The translations under genes were made by a program, and so were the position numbers. From Vreelandella lionensis (lineage in GTDB: Bacteria; Pseudomonadota; Gammaproteobacteria; Pseudomonadales; Halomonadaceae), in NCBI RefSeq assembly GCF_002087295.1, contig NZ_MWVI01000097.1:93578-157577 (forward strand): a stretch of DNA of 64,000 bases. The letters run 5' to 3'. Positions 49,686 to 60,522 of this stretch are shown here, piece by piece. Under the pieces are notes generated by a model. The model was not told where the DNA came from. It worked only from the letters and a program-made list of their open reading frames with translations, and ran no database searches. Every line of letters starts with the position of its first letter. The stretch's first letter is position 1.

Positions 49686-50477
49686 GTGGTTGAAGTAACA
49701 TTTGCCCAGCTTCAGGGGTGGCTGGTGGCCTTTTTTTGGCCCTTTGTGCGTATTACGGCCTTTATGACAGCGACGCCTTTATGGGGCCACTCCAGCATTC
49801 CCAATCAAGCTAAAGTAGCGCTTGCCGCAGTGATCGCCGTCGTCATTGCTCCCGTTCTCCCACCGATGCCCAGTGTACCGCTCATGTCTTGGGCATGTCT
49901 GGGCATTCTCATTGTGCAAATGCTGATCGGTATTGCGATTGGGCTTGTGATGCACATTATGTTTGCCGTGGTCCAAGCGGCCGGTGAGTTTATCGGCCTT
50001 CAGATGGGGCTCGCCTTTGCGAGCTTCTTTGACATGTCTAGTGGCACCAACATTATGGTGCTATCACGCATTCTCTATATGGTCACCCTGCTCATGTTTC
50101 TCGCCTTTAATGGCCACCTGATGGTGTTAGAAACACTAGTGATGAGCTTTGAAACACTTCCAATTGGAATTGGCAGCCTTAATCCTAATGCGTTTGAACT
50201 ACTGGCACGCTACGCAGGTACTATCTTTGCTTCCGGTATGCTGCTCGCTTTGCCTCTGGTAGCCTCGTTGCTCATTATTAATCTGTCGCTAGGCATCCTA
50301 AACCGTTCAGCACCGCAGCTAACCGTGTTTAATATTGGCTTTCCTACCTCGCTCACCGTTGGCATAGTGTTGCTCATGGTGCTAATGAGCGATATCGGCA
50401 GCTTTCTTCAGCAGCTTTTTAGCCAGGGAATTAGCTTTACGCAAAGCCTGATTGAGACCATGGCGCCCTTAAATTAA
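49686..50477 (+). CDS. fliR: Flagellar export gate protein FliR
   Basis: 263-residue protein with about six membrane helices that completes the FliPQR channel. Conserved blocks include FVRITAFMTATPLWG, LAAVIAVVIAPVLP, GEFIGLQMGLAFASFFD and NIGFPTSLTVGIVLLMVLM. GTG start at 49686, four bases after the fliQ stop. The gene is intact, the last gene of the fliL-R operon and convergent with flgL. Confidence 0.96.
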   Translation: MVEVTFAQLQGWLVAFFWPFVRITAFMTATPLWGHSSIPNQAKVALAAVIAVVIAPVLPPMPSVPLMSWACLGILIVQMLIGIAIGLVMHIMFAVVQAAGEFIGLQMGLAFASFFDMSSGTNIMVLSRILYMVTLLMFLAFNGHLMVLETLVMSFETLPIGIGSLNPNAFELLARYAGTIFASGMLLALPLVASLLIINLSLGILNRSAPQLTVFNIGFPTSLTVGIVLLMVLMSDIGSFLQQLFSQGISFTQSLIETMAPLN

Positions 50478-50501
50478 TGCCCCGGCACATGGCCAGGGCA
50501 T
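50477..50501. terminator. Hairpin between fliR and flgL
   Basis: ATGCCC-C-GGC / GCC-A-GGGCAT inverted repeat, 9 pairs with one mismatch, loop ACATG. It begins at the last base of the fliR stop codon, in the convergent gap. There is no strong U-tract on either strand. Confidence 0.45.
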
Positions 50502-50529
50502 AGCAAAAGAGTGACTGCTCGCTAAGACA

Positions 50530-51824
50530 TTACATAAAGTCAAATAGCGACATCCCCTTAATATCCACAAACGCTTTTTGAGAAGCCTGCAGACCAACCT
50601 GACGCAAGCTGTATTCTGAAATAGCATCAGCGTAGTCCAGATCCACCAAGTCAGAAAGCGTCTGCTCATAATTGAGCATCCGGTTACTACCTACTGCATC
50701 CACCACGTCTAGCTCGTTTAGTTTTGCCCCAGCCGAAGCGCGCACTGTTAGAACATTATCAAGGGCATTATCTAGATCTCGCATAGATGTGTTTAGCGTA
50801 TTGCGCAATTCTGCTTTTTCCGCACCGGTAGTGGCGGGACTTTCTAAAACACGTATTGCTGCTTCCATGGTGCGGAACAGATCCGCAGGGCGCTGCTCAC
50901 TACCTGACTGGGCAACAAGAATCTCGTCGTCAGGCTCAGCGCTGCCAGTGAGTGTGACATTAACACCCCCAAAACTAAGCTGCTGACCTTCACCGACATA
51001 TTTCTCCTGTAACCACCAAATCAGCAGGATCTTCCTGCCACTCGCCTTCACTAAAACGCTGCACTTGGTAGCTGACGCCGCTATCCACCGTCGTATCTTC
51101 ATTAAACACAACACGGTAGCTGTCGCCATACCCAGGGTCATTGACATTACTCACCTGTGGGCCACTAAACGTTATGCTACCGCCATTCCTCCCCTCCACG
51201 CCGGCGATCGGCTGACCACCATCGCTGCTTTTTACTGCCTCTGCTACGTAACCCGCACCACTTGGCACACTTTGAAATATTGAAATGCCATTTTCAGTAA
51301 CCGGCATTAAGCGAGAGGCATCAATACGCTGCTGGCGAGCGTTATCATCCCCTTTATACTCAATATTGCCTTCACTATTTTTAACAAAGGGAGGCGCATT
51401 ATCAGCATAGCCACCAAATAAGTAACGTCCGTTACCATCAGTCGCGTTTGCTTGGCCGATCATGGTTTCGTAAATACCTTTTAACTCGCTGGCAATCGAT
51501 TCTCGGTCAACATCGCTTAAGGTATCGCTTGATGCTTGAACTAGTCTTGTCTTTGCACTAATAACAGAGTCACTGATGCTATTAAGTATACTTTCTGTCT
51601 GTGCTAGAGAGTTACGCGCAGATACGCGAGAGTCTTCAAACTGTTGGGTAATCGCCTTAGATTGATCAACACGCACGGCGCGCGCTGCTGACTGTGGGTC
51701 ATCCGAAGGGTTAACCACACGGCGTCCACTAGCAATCTGCTGAACTGATTTTTAGAAAGTCATTCTGCTGACGGTTAATTGAAGCCGTACTTTGTTCATA
51801 CATGGTAACGCTGCTAATACGCAT
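50530..51824 (-). CDS. flgL: Flagellar hook-filament junction protein FlgL (HAP3; two frame breaks)
   Basis: About 430 residues. The conserved N-terminal helix (MRISSVTMYEQSTASINRQQNDFLKIS) joins after a break near 51752 to QQIASGRRVVNPSDDPQSAARAVR, the flagellin-like D0/D1 motif. A break near 51005 leads to the rest, which ends in the C-terminal helix (MLNYEQTLSDLVDLDYADAISEYSLRQVGLQASQKAFV). The middle domain is longer than in E. coli FlgL (317 residues). It is downstream of flgK by 18 bp and shares its promoter. Confidence 0.93.
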
Positions 51825-51842
51825 GAGGCAGACTCCTAACCG

Positions 51843-53786
51843 TTAGCTACGTAAGCCTAAAATAGTGTCAAAAATAGTAGAAGCAGTATCGATGACGCGT
51901 GCATTGGCTTGATAAAACTGCTGAAAGCGAATCAGATTTGCCGCTTCTTCATCCAGGTTAACACCAGACTCCGACTGCTGCACTGCACGCAGCTGATCAG
52001 TTAAACCTTGGCGTGCATCAAGGTTGACCTGAATAATGTTGGTACGATTTCCCACATCGCTGACCAGCGCCCCATAAGCTCCACTCAAAGAGGCAGAGCC
52101 ACCTACGATATCCTTACTCTGGAGGTCTTGGAGTGCTAAGGCATTGCGATTGTCGCCTGCAGCAGAGCTCGCTTGCTGAAATGTGAGAGCCCCTTCTGTA
52201 GACACATCAGCTAAAACAAAAGATACACCATCAATAGTTATTTCATCGTCCGCAGCCAATACAGCTGCGACTGCATCTGCCGAATCTTGAACGACTCCAT
52301 TAGCAACTAAGATTCGCGCTTCGCCGTTAACAGAGACCTGACCAGTATACCCACTGATAGATAAGTGTTGATTGGCATTAAGTTCAATTTCCAGTGATTC
52401 CGACGTATTGGCAAGCGCATTCTCATAGCGAACATTTCTCACCTCTAGGTCTCCACTCTGCTCAACTAAGCTACCTGCAGCAATTTTATCTAAGTCTGAA
52501 ACAATTGCTTCCATTCCACCAGCGGCACGTCGTAGTGGTTGAATTTCAAAGCTATCGCCATTTTGGGCAAGATTAATATCGTTGAAATTGACATCAACAC
52601 CGGCAAAACTTAGAACATTGTCGCTAAATGACCATTCATCCGCCTCTAGCGCCTCACCGGTATCTTTTCTAATCGCTGCAAACTCTTCAGTCGATGCATT
52701 AATAACACGCACCGTATAGTCGGTTGCTCGTAATGCGCTAGTATTCGCAGAGTCGATCATAGCACTGACCTCTGCGGATCCCTTATTATCTGTATTATAG
52801 TAAGCATTAGATTGACCAATACTAAAAAACTCTTGGCCCTGCTCACCGTTCAGGTCAACACCTTTTTGGTGTTGCGTATTAAATTCGAGTGCAATAGAAG
52901 CCGCCAACTGCCCTATCTGATTCTGAGTTTTATCTAATGTCTCAGCTCGAAAGCTCATTAAGCCACCTAATGAGCCACCTGTAATTAAACCTTCATCTAG
53001 GCTGACAAGGTTGCCATTACCACGAGCCCCTTCACGGTAGCCAACGACCATCCGTTGTGGATCATTCGGTGATGTAACAGCTTCGAGTTTATAGGCAGTA
53101 TCCCCCGTGACGAGCGGCTGCCCATTGGGAAGAGACAGATTGTAAGTCTTGCCATCTTGAATATTAAGACGCAAGTTCATTTTTTCATTCAACTCGGAGA
53201 TCAGCTGGTCGCGCTGATTCAGCAAGCTATTTGGTGCCTCACCAAGCTGTGCACGCGAAAGTGCTATTTCACGGTTAATATTAGCAATCTGGCTTGTGGT
53301 GTTATTTATTTGGGTAATTTCGTCTTTAATTTGGCCGTTAACGCCTGATTGTAAATCCTGCAGATATCCATCAAACGAACGGAATTGAGCCGTTAGCGTA
53401 TCCGCAGCGCCAAGCACGCCCTGACGGGCGGCAGGATCCGAAGGAGCACTTGCTAAATCCTCAAGAGCGGAAAAGAAATTCTGCATCAAAGGAGAGAGCC
53501 CTGCTTCACGATCTGCAAGCAAGTTATCGATCTGAGAGATTTGCGTATTGTAGGTCTCTAGGGCTGTTGATTGCGACTTGGCATTGTTCAATTGCGCGGC
53601 AACGAACGTATTGAACTGACGCTCAATATCTGCAACGCGGACACCGGCATTGTTCCGGCTTTCATTGAGTACCGTAATCTCCCGATTGTAGCCAGGAGTA
53701 TAGACGTTACTAATGTTGTTGCTCGTTGTATTGAGGGCATTCTGCGCCGCATTGAGGCCGCTTAAGCCGATCGAAAACATGCTCAT
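51843..53786 (-). CDS. flgK: Flagellar hook-associated protein FlgK (HAP1)
   Basis: 647-residue junction protein. The N-terminal rod/hook motif SMFSIGLSGLNAAQNALNTTSNNISNVYTPGYNRE is followed by a large variable domain (about 200-560). The C-terminal helix is VNLDEEAANLIRFQQFYQANARVIDTASTIFDTILGLRS, the D0 closing motif. It is longer than E. coli FlgK (547) through the central domain. The gene is intact. TAAGGA precedes ATG at 53786, and a sigma-28 promoter lies just upstream, so flgKL can be expressed as late genes. Confidence 0.97.
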   Translation of the reverse strand: MSMFSIGLSGLNAAQNALNTTSNNISNVYTPGYNREITVLNESRNNAGVRVADIERQFNTFVAAQLNNAKSQSTALETYNTQISQIDNLLADREAGLSPLMQNFFSALEDLASAPSDPAARQGVLGAADTLTAQFRSFDGYLQDLQSGVNGQIKDEITQINNTTSQIANINREIALSRAQLGEAPNSLLNQRDQLISELNEKMNLRLNIQDGKTYNLSLPNGQPLVTGDTAYKLEAVTSPNDPQRMVVGYREGARGNGNLVSLDEGLITGGSLGGLMSFRAETLDKTQNQIGQLAASIALEFNTQHQKGVDLNGEQGQEFFSIGQSNAYYNTDNKGSAEVSAMIDSANTSALRATDYTVRVINASTEEFAAIRKDTGEALEADEWSFSDNVLSFAGVDVNFNDINLAQNGDSFEIQPLRRAAGGMEAIVSDLDKIAAGSLVEQSGDLEVRNVRYENALANTSESLEIELNANQHLSISGYTGQVSVNGEARILVANGVVQDSADAVAAVLAADDEITIDGVSFVLADVSTEGALTFQQASSAAGDNRNALALQDLQSKDIVGGSASLSGAYGALVSDVGNRTNIIQVNLDARQGLTDQLRAVQQSESGVNLDEEAANLIRFQQFYQANARVIDTASTIFDTILGLRS

Positions 53787-53814
53787 GGTTCAATTCCTTA
53801 GGCCGATTTTCTAT

Positions 53815-53841
53815 TTATCGGCAGTGCGCAGAAAAACTTGA
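53815..53841 (-). promoter_or_regulatory. Sigma-28 promoter of flgKL
   Basis: Minus strand TCAA (53838-53841), 15-base spacer starting GTTTTT, and perfect GCCGATAA (53815-53822), 29 bases before flgK. This matches the known separate class 3 promoter of flgKL in enterobacteria. Confidence 0.85.
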
Positions 53842-53849
53842 ATAGTTGC

Positions 53850-54869
53850 CTAGCGAGAATCCGCCAACAGGCTACCCGCAGAACTCAGCGGCCCTATCGT
53901 ATTCATTACCGATACCAGCTTATCGGCATAGCGCGGGTCGGTGGCAAAGCCGCCACGCTGTAACTCACGCGCTGCTTGCTCTGCGTTAGACGCCTGCACA
54001 ACACCGGCGTAACGCGGATTGTTACCGATCAGACTGGCATAATCGGTAAAGGCATGCTCAAAGGAGTTATACACACGGAACGTATCAACGATTTGAGTAC
54101 GACGGCCATTTACATACTCGTGGGTCACGATATCGGTGGTTTTACCTTGCCACTGGCTACCCGCTTTAATACCAAACACGTTATAGCTATTGTGGCCTTG
54201 CTGGGTCGCTATCTCATGCTGACCCCAGCCCGTCTCTAGGGCTGCCTGAGCCAAAATGAGCTCAGCAGGTACGCCAGTTGCAGCACTAGCCGCCTGAGCA
54301 GGCGTGGCCAGCGTTTGCATGACACGCTCGACGTGGTCGTGTGAAGAAGCCGCCGGACGCGGGGCTTCTACCAGCGTGGCGGGTGCGCTGCCCGCTTCCC
54401 GTTGGCGAATAGCGTCTAGCTCGTTATAAAACTGGCCCCTGCCTGTGGTATTAGACACCTGTCCACTATCAGGCTGTAACCGACTATCCAGAACGCGTGG
54501 TGTCCCACGAGGAATACCCGCAATTAACGTCTGAAGCTCTTGGTCAGGGTTGGCGACTTGCCCGACCACCCCCTGGCGCTGAAGCTGTTCCACTAGCGCA
54601 TCGGCTAAACCAATCCCACGAGAAGCCATGACTTGCGACCACTGCTGGTCCAACATGGATTGATAAAATGTCGTATCTCGGCTCTCCAACAGCCCTGAGG
54701 TAGGCGTAGCATCCCGCATGCTCTTTACCATCATTTGGATAAAGAGCGCTTCAAACTGCTGAGCCGCGCCTTGAACACCCGCTTCAGGATCAACGCGCGC
54801 ATTATGCTGCAGCCGCTGGAAGCCGTTCATATCCAGCGCGAACTGGCTGGTCATATCGCCCATGCTCAT
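53850..54869 (-). CDS. flgJ: Flagellar rod-assembly protein and peptidoglycan hydrolase FlgJ
   Basis: 339-residue two-domain protein. The N-terminal rod-capping domain (GAAQQFEALFIQMMVKSMRDATPTSGLLES ... FYQSMLDQQWSQVMASRGIGLADALVEQL) is joined by a linker to a C-terminal glucosaminidase domain (about 195-339). Its catalytic Glu is in ILAQAALETGWGQ. The enzyme opens a gap in peptidoglycan for the rod. The gene is intact. Its start overlaps the flgI stop by one base (TGATG). Confidence 0.97.
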   Translation of the reverse strand: MSMGDMTSQFALDMNGFQRLQHNARVDPEAGVQGAAQQFEALFIQMMVKSMRDATPTSGLLESRDTTFYQSMLDQQWSQVMASRGIGLADALVEQLQRQGVVGQVANPDQELQTLIAGIPRGTPRVLDSRLQPDSGQVSNTTGRGQFYNELDAIRQREAGSAPATLVEAPRPAASSHDHVERVMQTLATPAQAASAATGVPAELILAQAALETGWGQHEIATQQGHNSYNVFGIKAGSQWQGKTTDIVTHEYVNGRRTQIVDTFRVYNSFEHAFTDYASLIGNNPRYAGVVQASNAEQAARELQRGGFATDPRYADKLVSVMNTIGPLSSAGSLLADSR

Positions 54870-55997
54870 CAGATGATCTCCAGCTCAGCACGCAGAGAGC
54901 CTGATGCTCTCAACGCTTCTAGAATCGACATTAAATCCTGAGGTGTCGCACCTAATGCATTCAGTGCATTCACCACGTCTGCCAAGTCGGCTCCTTCAAC
55001 AATTTGCAGGTAGGCTTCCTGCTGCTCAATATTGATATCCGCATCAGGCACTACAACGGTTTCACCCTCCCCGAGTGGGTTAGGCTGGCTAACACCAAAT
55101 TGAGTATCAATCATAATCGACAGATTACCGTGGGCTACTGCAGCTCTACGCAGGGTAACCGCGCTGTTCATAACCACAGAGCCTGTACGTGCATTGAGCA
55201 CTACTTTGGCGGGTGCCTCAGTTGGTGTTAGCTGAACATTCTCAACCCGAGCCATAAAATTAACCCGAGCGTTGGCGTCCATTGGGCCATCGAGGGCAAT
55301 GACTCGGCCATTGCGTGCATAGGCAACAGACTGACCGAACTCATTGTTAATTGCCGTTACCATGCGCTGAACGGTGCCAAAATCAGCGTCGTTCAGCTGC
55401 AACTCTAGCACCCCACCGTTGCCACCAAGATTGAGCGGCACTTCACGCTCAACAAAGAGCCCCGTTCGGAATGCGACCAGAGGCCTGCTGGTTAATCTGT
55501 ACGCTACTACCACCCGCCTGCGCACCGGCGCCGCCCACTAACATATTGCCCTGGGCAATCGCATAGGTATCGCCATCGGCACCTTTCAGTGGCGTCATCA
55601 ATAGTGTGCCACCACGCAGGCTACTGGCGTTGGCAATCGAAGAAACAACGATGTCGAGACGCTGCCCTGGACGGGAGAATGGCGGCAGATCTGCAGTCAC
55701 CATCACAGCAGCGACGTTGCGCAGCTGAAGGTTTGTTCCAGGCGGAACGGTCACGCCTAACTGCGACAGCATGTTGGTTAAACTTTGGCTGGTGAACGGC
55801 GCTTGGGTGGTTTGGTCACCGCTGCCATCCAGCCCTACCACTAAGCCATACCCAACAAGTTGGTTATCGCGCACACCGGCAAAACTTGCCAGTTCGCGAA
55901 CCCTCTCGGCGTGTGCAGGTAGTATGGCAAAACAGAGAGCGATCAGCATTGCGAAGCGTGCTGCCGTTTTAATCCGTTGGAACGCTTTCCACTGCAT
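54869..55997 (-). CDS. flgI: Flagellar P-ring protein FlgI (frame break)
   Basis: About 376 residues forming the periplasmic bushing ring. The Sec signal ([14 protein letters not shown]) is followed by [43 protein letters not shown], the canonical FlgI start. Further blocks are [27 protein letters not shown] and, after a break near 55470, [11 protein letters not shown]...; the end is [32 protein letters not shown]. It sits between flgH and flgJ. Confidence 0.95.
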
Positions 55998-56039
55998 AGC
56001 TATTTCACCAGGTCTCTGTTGTTTAGCGTGTTAACGCGC

Positions 56040-56729
56040 CTAAAACGGCGATACATTTAGGAAGAAGCGCTGCAGCCAACCCATATGCTGCGCTTCATTA
56101 ATATAGCCATCGCCAACATACTCAATCCGCGCATCAGCCACCTGGGTGGAGGGCACGGTATTTTGAGCCGTGATGGTGCGAGGGTTTACTACGCCTGAAA
56201 AGCGAATAAACTCAGTTCCCTGATTAATAGCAATCTGCTTTTCACCCCGCACACGGAGGTTGCCATTATTCATGACCTCCAGCACCGAGACCGTAATCGT
56301 GCCTGTAAACGTATTGTTCGCTTGGGAGCCACCGCCTCCCGTAAAGTCATTGGCCGCCTCAATATCAAAGCCATACTCCGCCAGGGTATCTAGCACGTCG
56401 GGCAACTGAGTTAGCTCCAGACTTGCACTACCAGCACGGTTCGCATTGGACTGCGAGTTCTTACTAGCGCTGACTTCTTCATCCAGCACAATGGTCAGAA
56501 TATCTCCTATCGTGCGCGGCCGACGATCTTCAAAAAGCGGCTGATAGCCGCGACGCGCCTGATAAATAGAGCCATTAGGAACAGGTGGAGGACGGTCGAT
56601 GATAGTGATTTGCTCTTGTTCGCCGACGACAGAGGCACGCGGGATTTGCGCGCACCCTGCAGTAACCAAAACGACCAGCGCTAGGCTAGCGAGTATGCAG
56701 CGGCGTAACACAACGTTTAATTCCAACAT
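56040..56729 (-). CDS. flgH: Flagellar L-ring lipoprotein FlgH
   Basis: 229-residue outer-membrane bushing protein. The lipobox LVTAGC places the lipidated cysteine near residue 25. Conserved blocks: [84 protein letters not shown] and [30 protein letters not shown]. The gene is intact, downstream of flgG by 37 bp. Confidence 0.97.
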   Translation of the reverse strand: MLELNVVLRRCILASLALVVLVTAGCAQIPRASVVGEQEQITIIDRPPPVPNGSIYQARRGYQPLFEDRRPRTIGDILTIVLDEEVSASKNSQSNANRAGSASLELTQLPDVLDTLAEYGFDIEAANDFTGGGGSQANNTFTGTITVSVLEVMNNGNLRVRGEKQIAINQGTEFIRFSGVVNPRTITAQNTVPSTQVADARIEYVGDGYINEAQHMGWLQRFFLNVSPF

Positions 56730-56766
56730 AACGCGACCCGTTAAGATGCCCTGATGATCAATGACA

Positions 56767-57550
56767 TTAGAGCTGACTCAGCCGCGCTAGCATTTCGTCA
56801 CTGGTGGATACAGCCTTGCTATTAATTTCGTAAGCGCGCTGTGTTTGGATCATATTTACCATCTCTTCCACAACATTCACGTTTGAGGTCTCTACATAGC
56901 CTTGGAAGAGCCGCCCAGCACCGTTATTACCAGGCGCATTTTGGTTAGGGGCTCCGGAAGCACCAGTTTCAATAAAGAGGTTACCGCCCACACTTTCTAA
57001 ACCGGCCGGATTAATAAAGGACGCCACGTTAATTTGGCCAATTTCAGCATCCTGGGCAATGCCGGGTTGGCGCACACTTACGGTACCATCTTCACCAATA
57101 GTCACGGAGAGCGCATTGGCAGGCACAAAGATAGCTGGCTCCAGCGGGTAGCCATTCGCCGTGACCATCTGGCCATTTTCATTGAGCTGAAAACTGCCAT
57201 CGCGGGTATAGCCAAGTGTCCCGTCTGGCATCAACACTTGGAAAAACCCCTCACCATCAATCGCTAGATCACGGGAATTACCTGTCTCTTCCCAAGCTGC
57301 CCTGCGTATGCAAACGCTCGGTGGCGACGGCGCGTACACCCGTACCAATCTGCATACCTGACGGTAGGCGGTCCTGAATATTGTTCTGGTCCCCAGGCTG
57401 GCGCATATTTTGGTAGAGCAGGTCTTCGAATACCGGGCGCGAACGTTTAAAGCCATTGGTGCTGACGTTCGCCAGGTTGGTCGAAATAACATCTAGTTTG
57501 GTTTGCTGAGACTCTAGCCCGGTCTTGGCAGTCCACAAAGACTTAATCAT
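56767..57550 (-). CDS. flgG: Flagellar distal rod protein FlgG (frame break)
   Basis: About 261 residues. The N-terminal rod motif ([47 protein letters not shown]) and C-terminal motif ([44 protein letters not shown]) are both complete. A break near 57298 separates RLHTQGSL from [17 protein letters not shown]. The length matches E. coli FlgG (260). It is in the flgBCDEFGHIJ run. Confidence 0.96.
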
Positions 57551-57580
57551 ACGTATATTCCTTTGGCTGAGTGGCTGCGA

Positions 57581-58340
57581 TTAGCCCTGAATAGATAAAA
57601 TACTGTTAGCTCGCTGAGCATTTTCATCCGCCGTACTTAGCATCTTCATCTGCATATCGTAGCGGCGCGCCACGTCAATCATGGAGACCATGGCATCCAC
57701 GGCGCTGACGTTACTGCCCTCTAGAGCGCCACTTACCAGACGCGCCTCTTCATCAGCCTGAAGTACGCCTGGCGCACCATCATCGCCAGGAGGCGCCCTG
57801 AACAAACCATCCTCACCACGCTCCAGGGCCTGTTCATCCGGTGTAACGAGTTTGATGCGGCCAACGTCCACCATTGCCTCAGGGCCCTCTCCTTGAGGAA
57901 TGGCACTAATCGTGCCATCTGCCCCAAATGAGATTTGCGCGCCCTGTGGAACAGCAATCGGCCCAGCGACCCCCCATCACAGGGCGGGCCACGCTAAGTA
58001 GCACACCGTCGCTATCGAGCTGCAGATCACCGCGACGGGTATAGGTCTCTGTGCCATCTTCTGCTAATACCGCCATCCAGGCGTTTCCCTGCATGGCCAC
58101 ATCTAACATACGCCCAGTACGCTCGAGGGGGCCTTGTGAGAAATCCGTCCCCGGAGTGGTTGTCACCGCCGATACCCTTGTTGGCAGGATACCTGCGCCC
58201 TCGATGGGTACCGAGCGCGCAGCCTGCAACTGAGCACGAAAACCAGCGGTGGAGACATTCGATAGATTATTGTTCACTACCGACTGCTGGTCCATCGTGT
58301 GTTTAGCGCCACTCATGGCGGTGTATAGCATGCGATCCAA
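57581..58340 (-). CDS. flgF: Flagellar proximal rod protein FlgF (frame break)
   Basis: About 253 residues. The N-terminus MDRMLYTAMSGAKHTMDQQSVVNNNLSNVSTAGFRAQLQAARS and C-terminus LEGSNVSAVDAMVSMIDVARRYDMQMKMLSTADENAQRANSILSIQG follow FlgF. A break near 57968, in a GGGG run, lies at the residue group before IAVPQGAQISFGADGTISAI. The spacing is 30 bp from flgG and 31 bp from flgE. Confidence 0.95.
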
Positions 58341-58371
58341 GACGCTTACTCCTTAATTGAATTATCGATCA

Positions 58372-59799
58372 TTAAAGATTAATAATCGTCTGCAAGAGCT
58401 CGTCTTGAGTACTGATAGAGGTTGAGTTCGCCTGATAAGCACGCTGGGCCACGATGGTATCTACCAGCTGCTTAGCCAAATCGACGTTCGAGTTTTCTAA
58501 AACGCCAGACTCGATGGTACCGAATACTCCTGCGCCTGCTGTTCCAATAATGCCAATACCCGAAGCATTAGTTTCACGCCATGCGTTGTCGCCTATAGAC
58601 TGGAGGCCCTCTTCGTTAGCAAAGTTGGCCAATACAATTTGTCCTGCGTCACGGCGCTCTTCGTTGGTATAGATACGAATAACACGACCTTCACGGGTCA
58701 CTTCCAGGCCAGAGAGGCTGCCAGAAGAATAGCCATCTTGCGTCAGCGTATTTTGCACCGAGCTATTATTAAATTGCGTTGTACCTTTTAAATCTAGATT
58801 AAAATTAACGGCGTTAGCTCCACCATCTGGTGTAAACGTAACGCCTGCCAAAGCTGCACCGGGGAGAGGGGCAAACGTAGTAGTAGTAGTAGTAGTAGGA
58901 ACAGTAGCTGGAGGAACTGCAGGAACTGTTGTAGCGTTAACGGTCACGTCCACAATCGCTGTGATTTCATTATCTGCATTACGCGGCAGTTGTCCATTGG
59001 CATCAAAGCGAATACCAAAAGAATTGGTGCCGTAATCAGTCACAGGGCCTTGATTATCACCAGCAGTAGTGCCATCAGCACGTGTAAAACCTGCCACTGC
59101 ACCATTCACAGCTACCTGCGAAACCCACTGGTTGTCATCAATTTTTAAAAAGTACGTTGACACATTGTGATTATTACCTAAAGAATCAAAAACTGTATAA
59201 CTATTTGAATAATGGTAGTTGATGTCCATTTCATCGCCATTACCACCCACTATAGTCGCCGACTGAATAGGTGTATTCCCCTCTGGCTGACCAACCACAA
59301 CACTCGCGTCTAAATTATAGATGGCCGCTACATTTTCTGTTGCCTCGGCCGGTATATCATTAGATGGAATGCGTAGTGCCTGCGGCGCCCCACCAGCAAC
59401 TACTTCAGAAAACGGGTCATTTTCATCATACAGCCCGTAGCCTGTTAAGCGCTGCCCTGCCGCATTGACTATAAACCCCTGATTATCCTGACTGAATTGG
59501 CCATTTCGGGTATACGCGGCTTCTCCACTGGCTTGCTCAACGCGGTAAAAACCGTCGCCCGCCACCGCCAGATCCAAGGTCCGTCCACTGGTCTCCAAGT
59601 CACCGGCGGTAAAGTCCTGACGCACATCTGAGATTTTGACACCTAGGCCGACTTGGCTATTCGCACCTGCGAACACATCGGCAAAAATAGCGCCGGAGCT
59701 CTTAAAGCCTACGGTTTGCGAGTTAGCAATATTATTACCGAGAATTTTCAGGTTTTCAGACTGGGCATTCAGACCACTTAATGCTTGAGAAAAGCTCAT
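58372..59799 (-). CDS. flgE: Flagellar hook protein FlgE
   Basis: 475-residue hook subunit. The N-terminal D0 motif SFSQALSGLNAQSENLKILGNNIANSQTVGFKSSGAIFADVFA and C-terminal motif LENSNVDLAKQLVDTIVAQRAYQANSTSISTQDELLQTIINL are complete. Between them lie the usual hook domains (GDGFYRVEQASGEAAYTRNGQFSQDNQGFIVNAAGQRLTGYG). A run of seven Thr (see 58877-58897) sits in the variable outer domain. It is somewhat longer than E. coli FlgE (402). The gene is intact. Confidence 0.97.
   Translation of the reverse strand: MSFSQALSGLNAQSENLKILGNNIANSQTVGFKSSGAIFADVFAGANSQVGLGVKISDVRQDFTAGDLETSGRTLDLAVAGDGFYRVEQASGEAAYTRNGQFSQDNQGFIVNAAGQRLTGYGLYDENDPFSEVVAGGAPQALRIPSNDIPAEATENVAAIYNLDASVVVGQPEGNTPIQSATIVGGNGDEMDINYHYSNSYTVFDSLGNNHNVSTYFLKIDDNQWVSQVAVNGAVAGFTRADGTTAGDNQGPVTDYGTNSFGIRFDANGQLPRNADNEITAIVDVTVNATTVPAVPPATVPTTTTTTTFAPLPGAALAGVTFTPDGGANAVNFNLDLKGTTQFNNSSVQNTLTQDGYSSGSLSGLEVTREGRVIRIYTNEERRDAGQIVLANFANEEGLQSIGDNAWRETNASGIGIIGTAGAGVFGTIESGVLENSNVDLAKQLVDTIVAQRAYQANSTSISTQDELLQTIINL
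58877..58897 (+). repeat. (GTA)7 trinucleotide repeat inside flgE
   Basis: Seven GTA units in a row, encoding seven threonines on the minus strand in the hook protein's outer domain. The repeat is in frame, so slippage would change the number of threonines without destroying the protein. Confidence 0.95.
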
Positions 59800-59831
59800 T
59801 TTTTTCTCCTAGAAACAGGTTATGTTAGAGA

Positions 59832-60520
59832 TCAAAGAATTTGTTTCACGTCATTCAGGCTGATTTGCCCGTAAATGGCCCCAAGGTCCAGCCGAACACC
59901 GCCATTGACATCGTTGGGTGTCACGCTATTAACAATGGCGTAGTTAAGGGCAGTAGACTCAATCACTTCGCCTTCGGCATCCGTTGCTTCTAGCTGCACT
60001 GTATAGCGATTACTGGCGACAACGTCACCCTGATCATTTTTTCCATCCCACTGGAAAGACTGCACGCCCTCTTCAACAGACCCCAAGTCGTAGCGACGGA
60101 TTACCTGGCCGCCTTGACCCAAAATCGTTGCCTGCACATTTGCTGCTGGTTGTGCTAGCTCAATGCCAAAGGGTGTCGAGTAAGGCTGGCCTTCACTATC
60201 CTGCCCAACATGATTTGTCGTCCAGGTACCATTACACCCTGACCAATTAGCCCGCTCGCTTGCAATGCCTGATTGGCGTTCATTTGGCTGGTAATGCTTT
60301 CCAACGTCGAGTTGAGCTGCTCAATGCCACTGACGGTGTTGATTTGAGCGATTTGTGACGTCATCTCCGCGTTTTCCATCGGCTTCAGGGGGTCTTGGTT
60401 CTGAAGCTGGGTAATAAGCAGCGTCATAAAACTATTACGTAGCTCTTCTGACTGGCTCTGCTGTAGTTGAACGCCACCACCATTAATATTGGACAACGTT
60501 GCTGGGTTAATTGTGCTCAT
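59832..60520 (-). CDS. flgD: Flagellar hook-capping protein FlgD (frame break)
   Basis: About 229 residues. The N-terminal export and capping segment (LRNSFMTLLITQLQNQDPLKPMENAEMTSQIAQINTVSGIEQLNSTL) is typical. After a break near 60208 come GQDSEGQPYSTPFGIELAQPAANVQATILGQGGQVIRRYDLG and the FlgD Ig-like domain (FQWDGKNDQGDVVASNRYTVQLEATDAEG). The cap is discarded after the hook is completed. It is 3 bp downstream of flgC. Confidence 0.95.
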
Positions 60521-60522
60521 CG

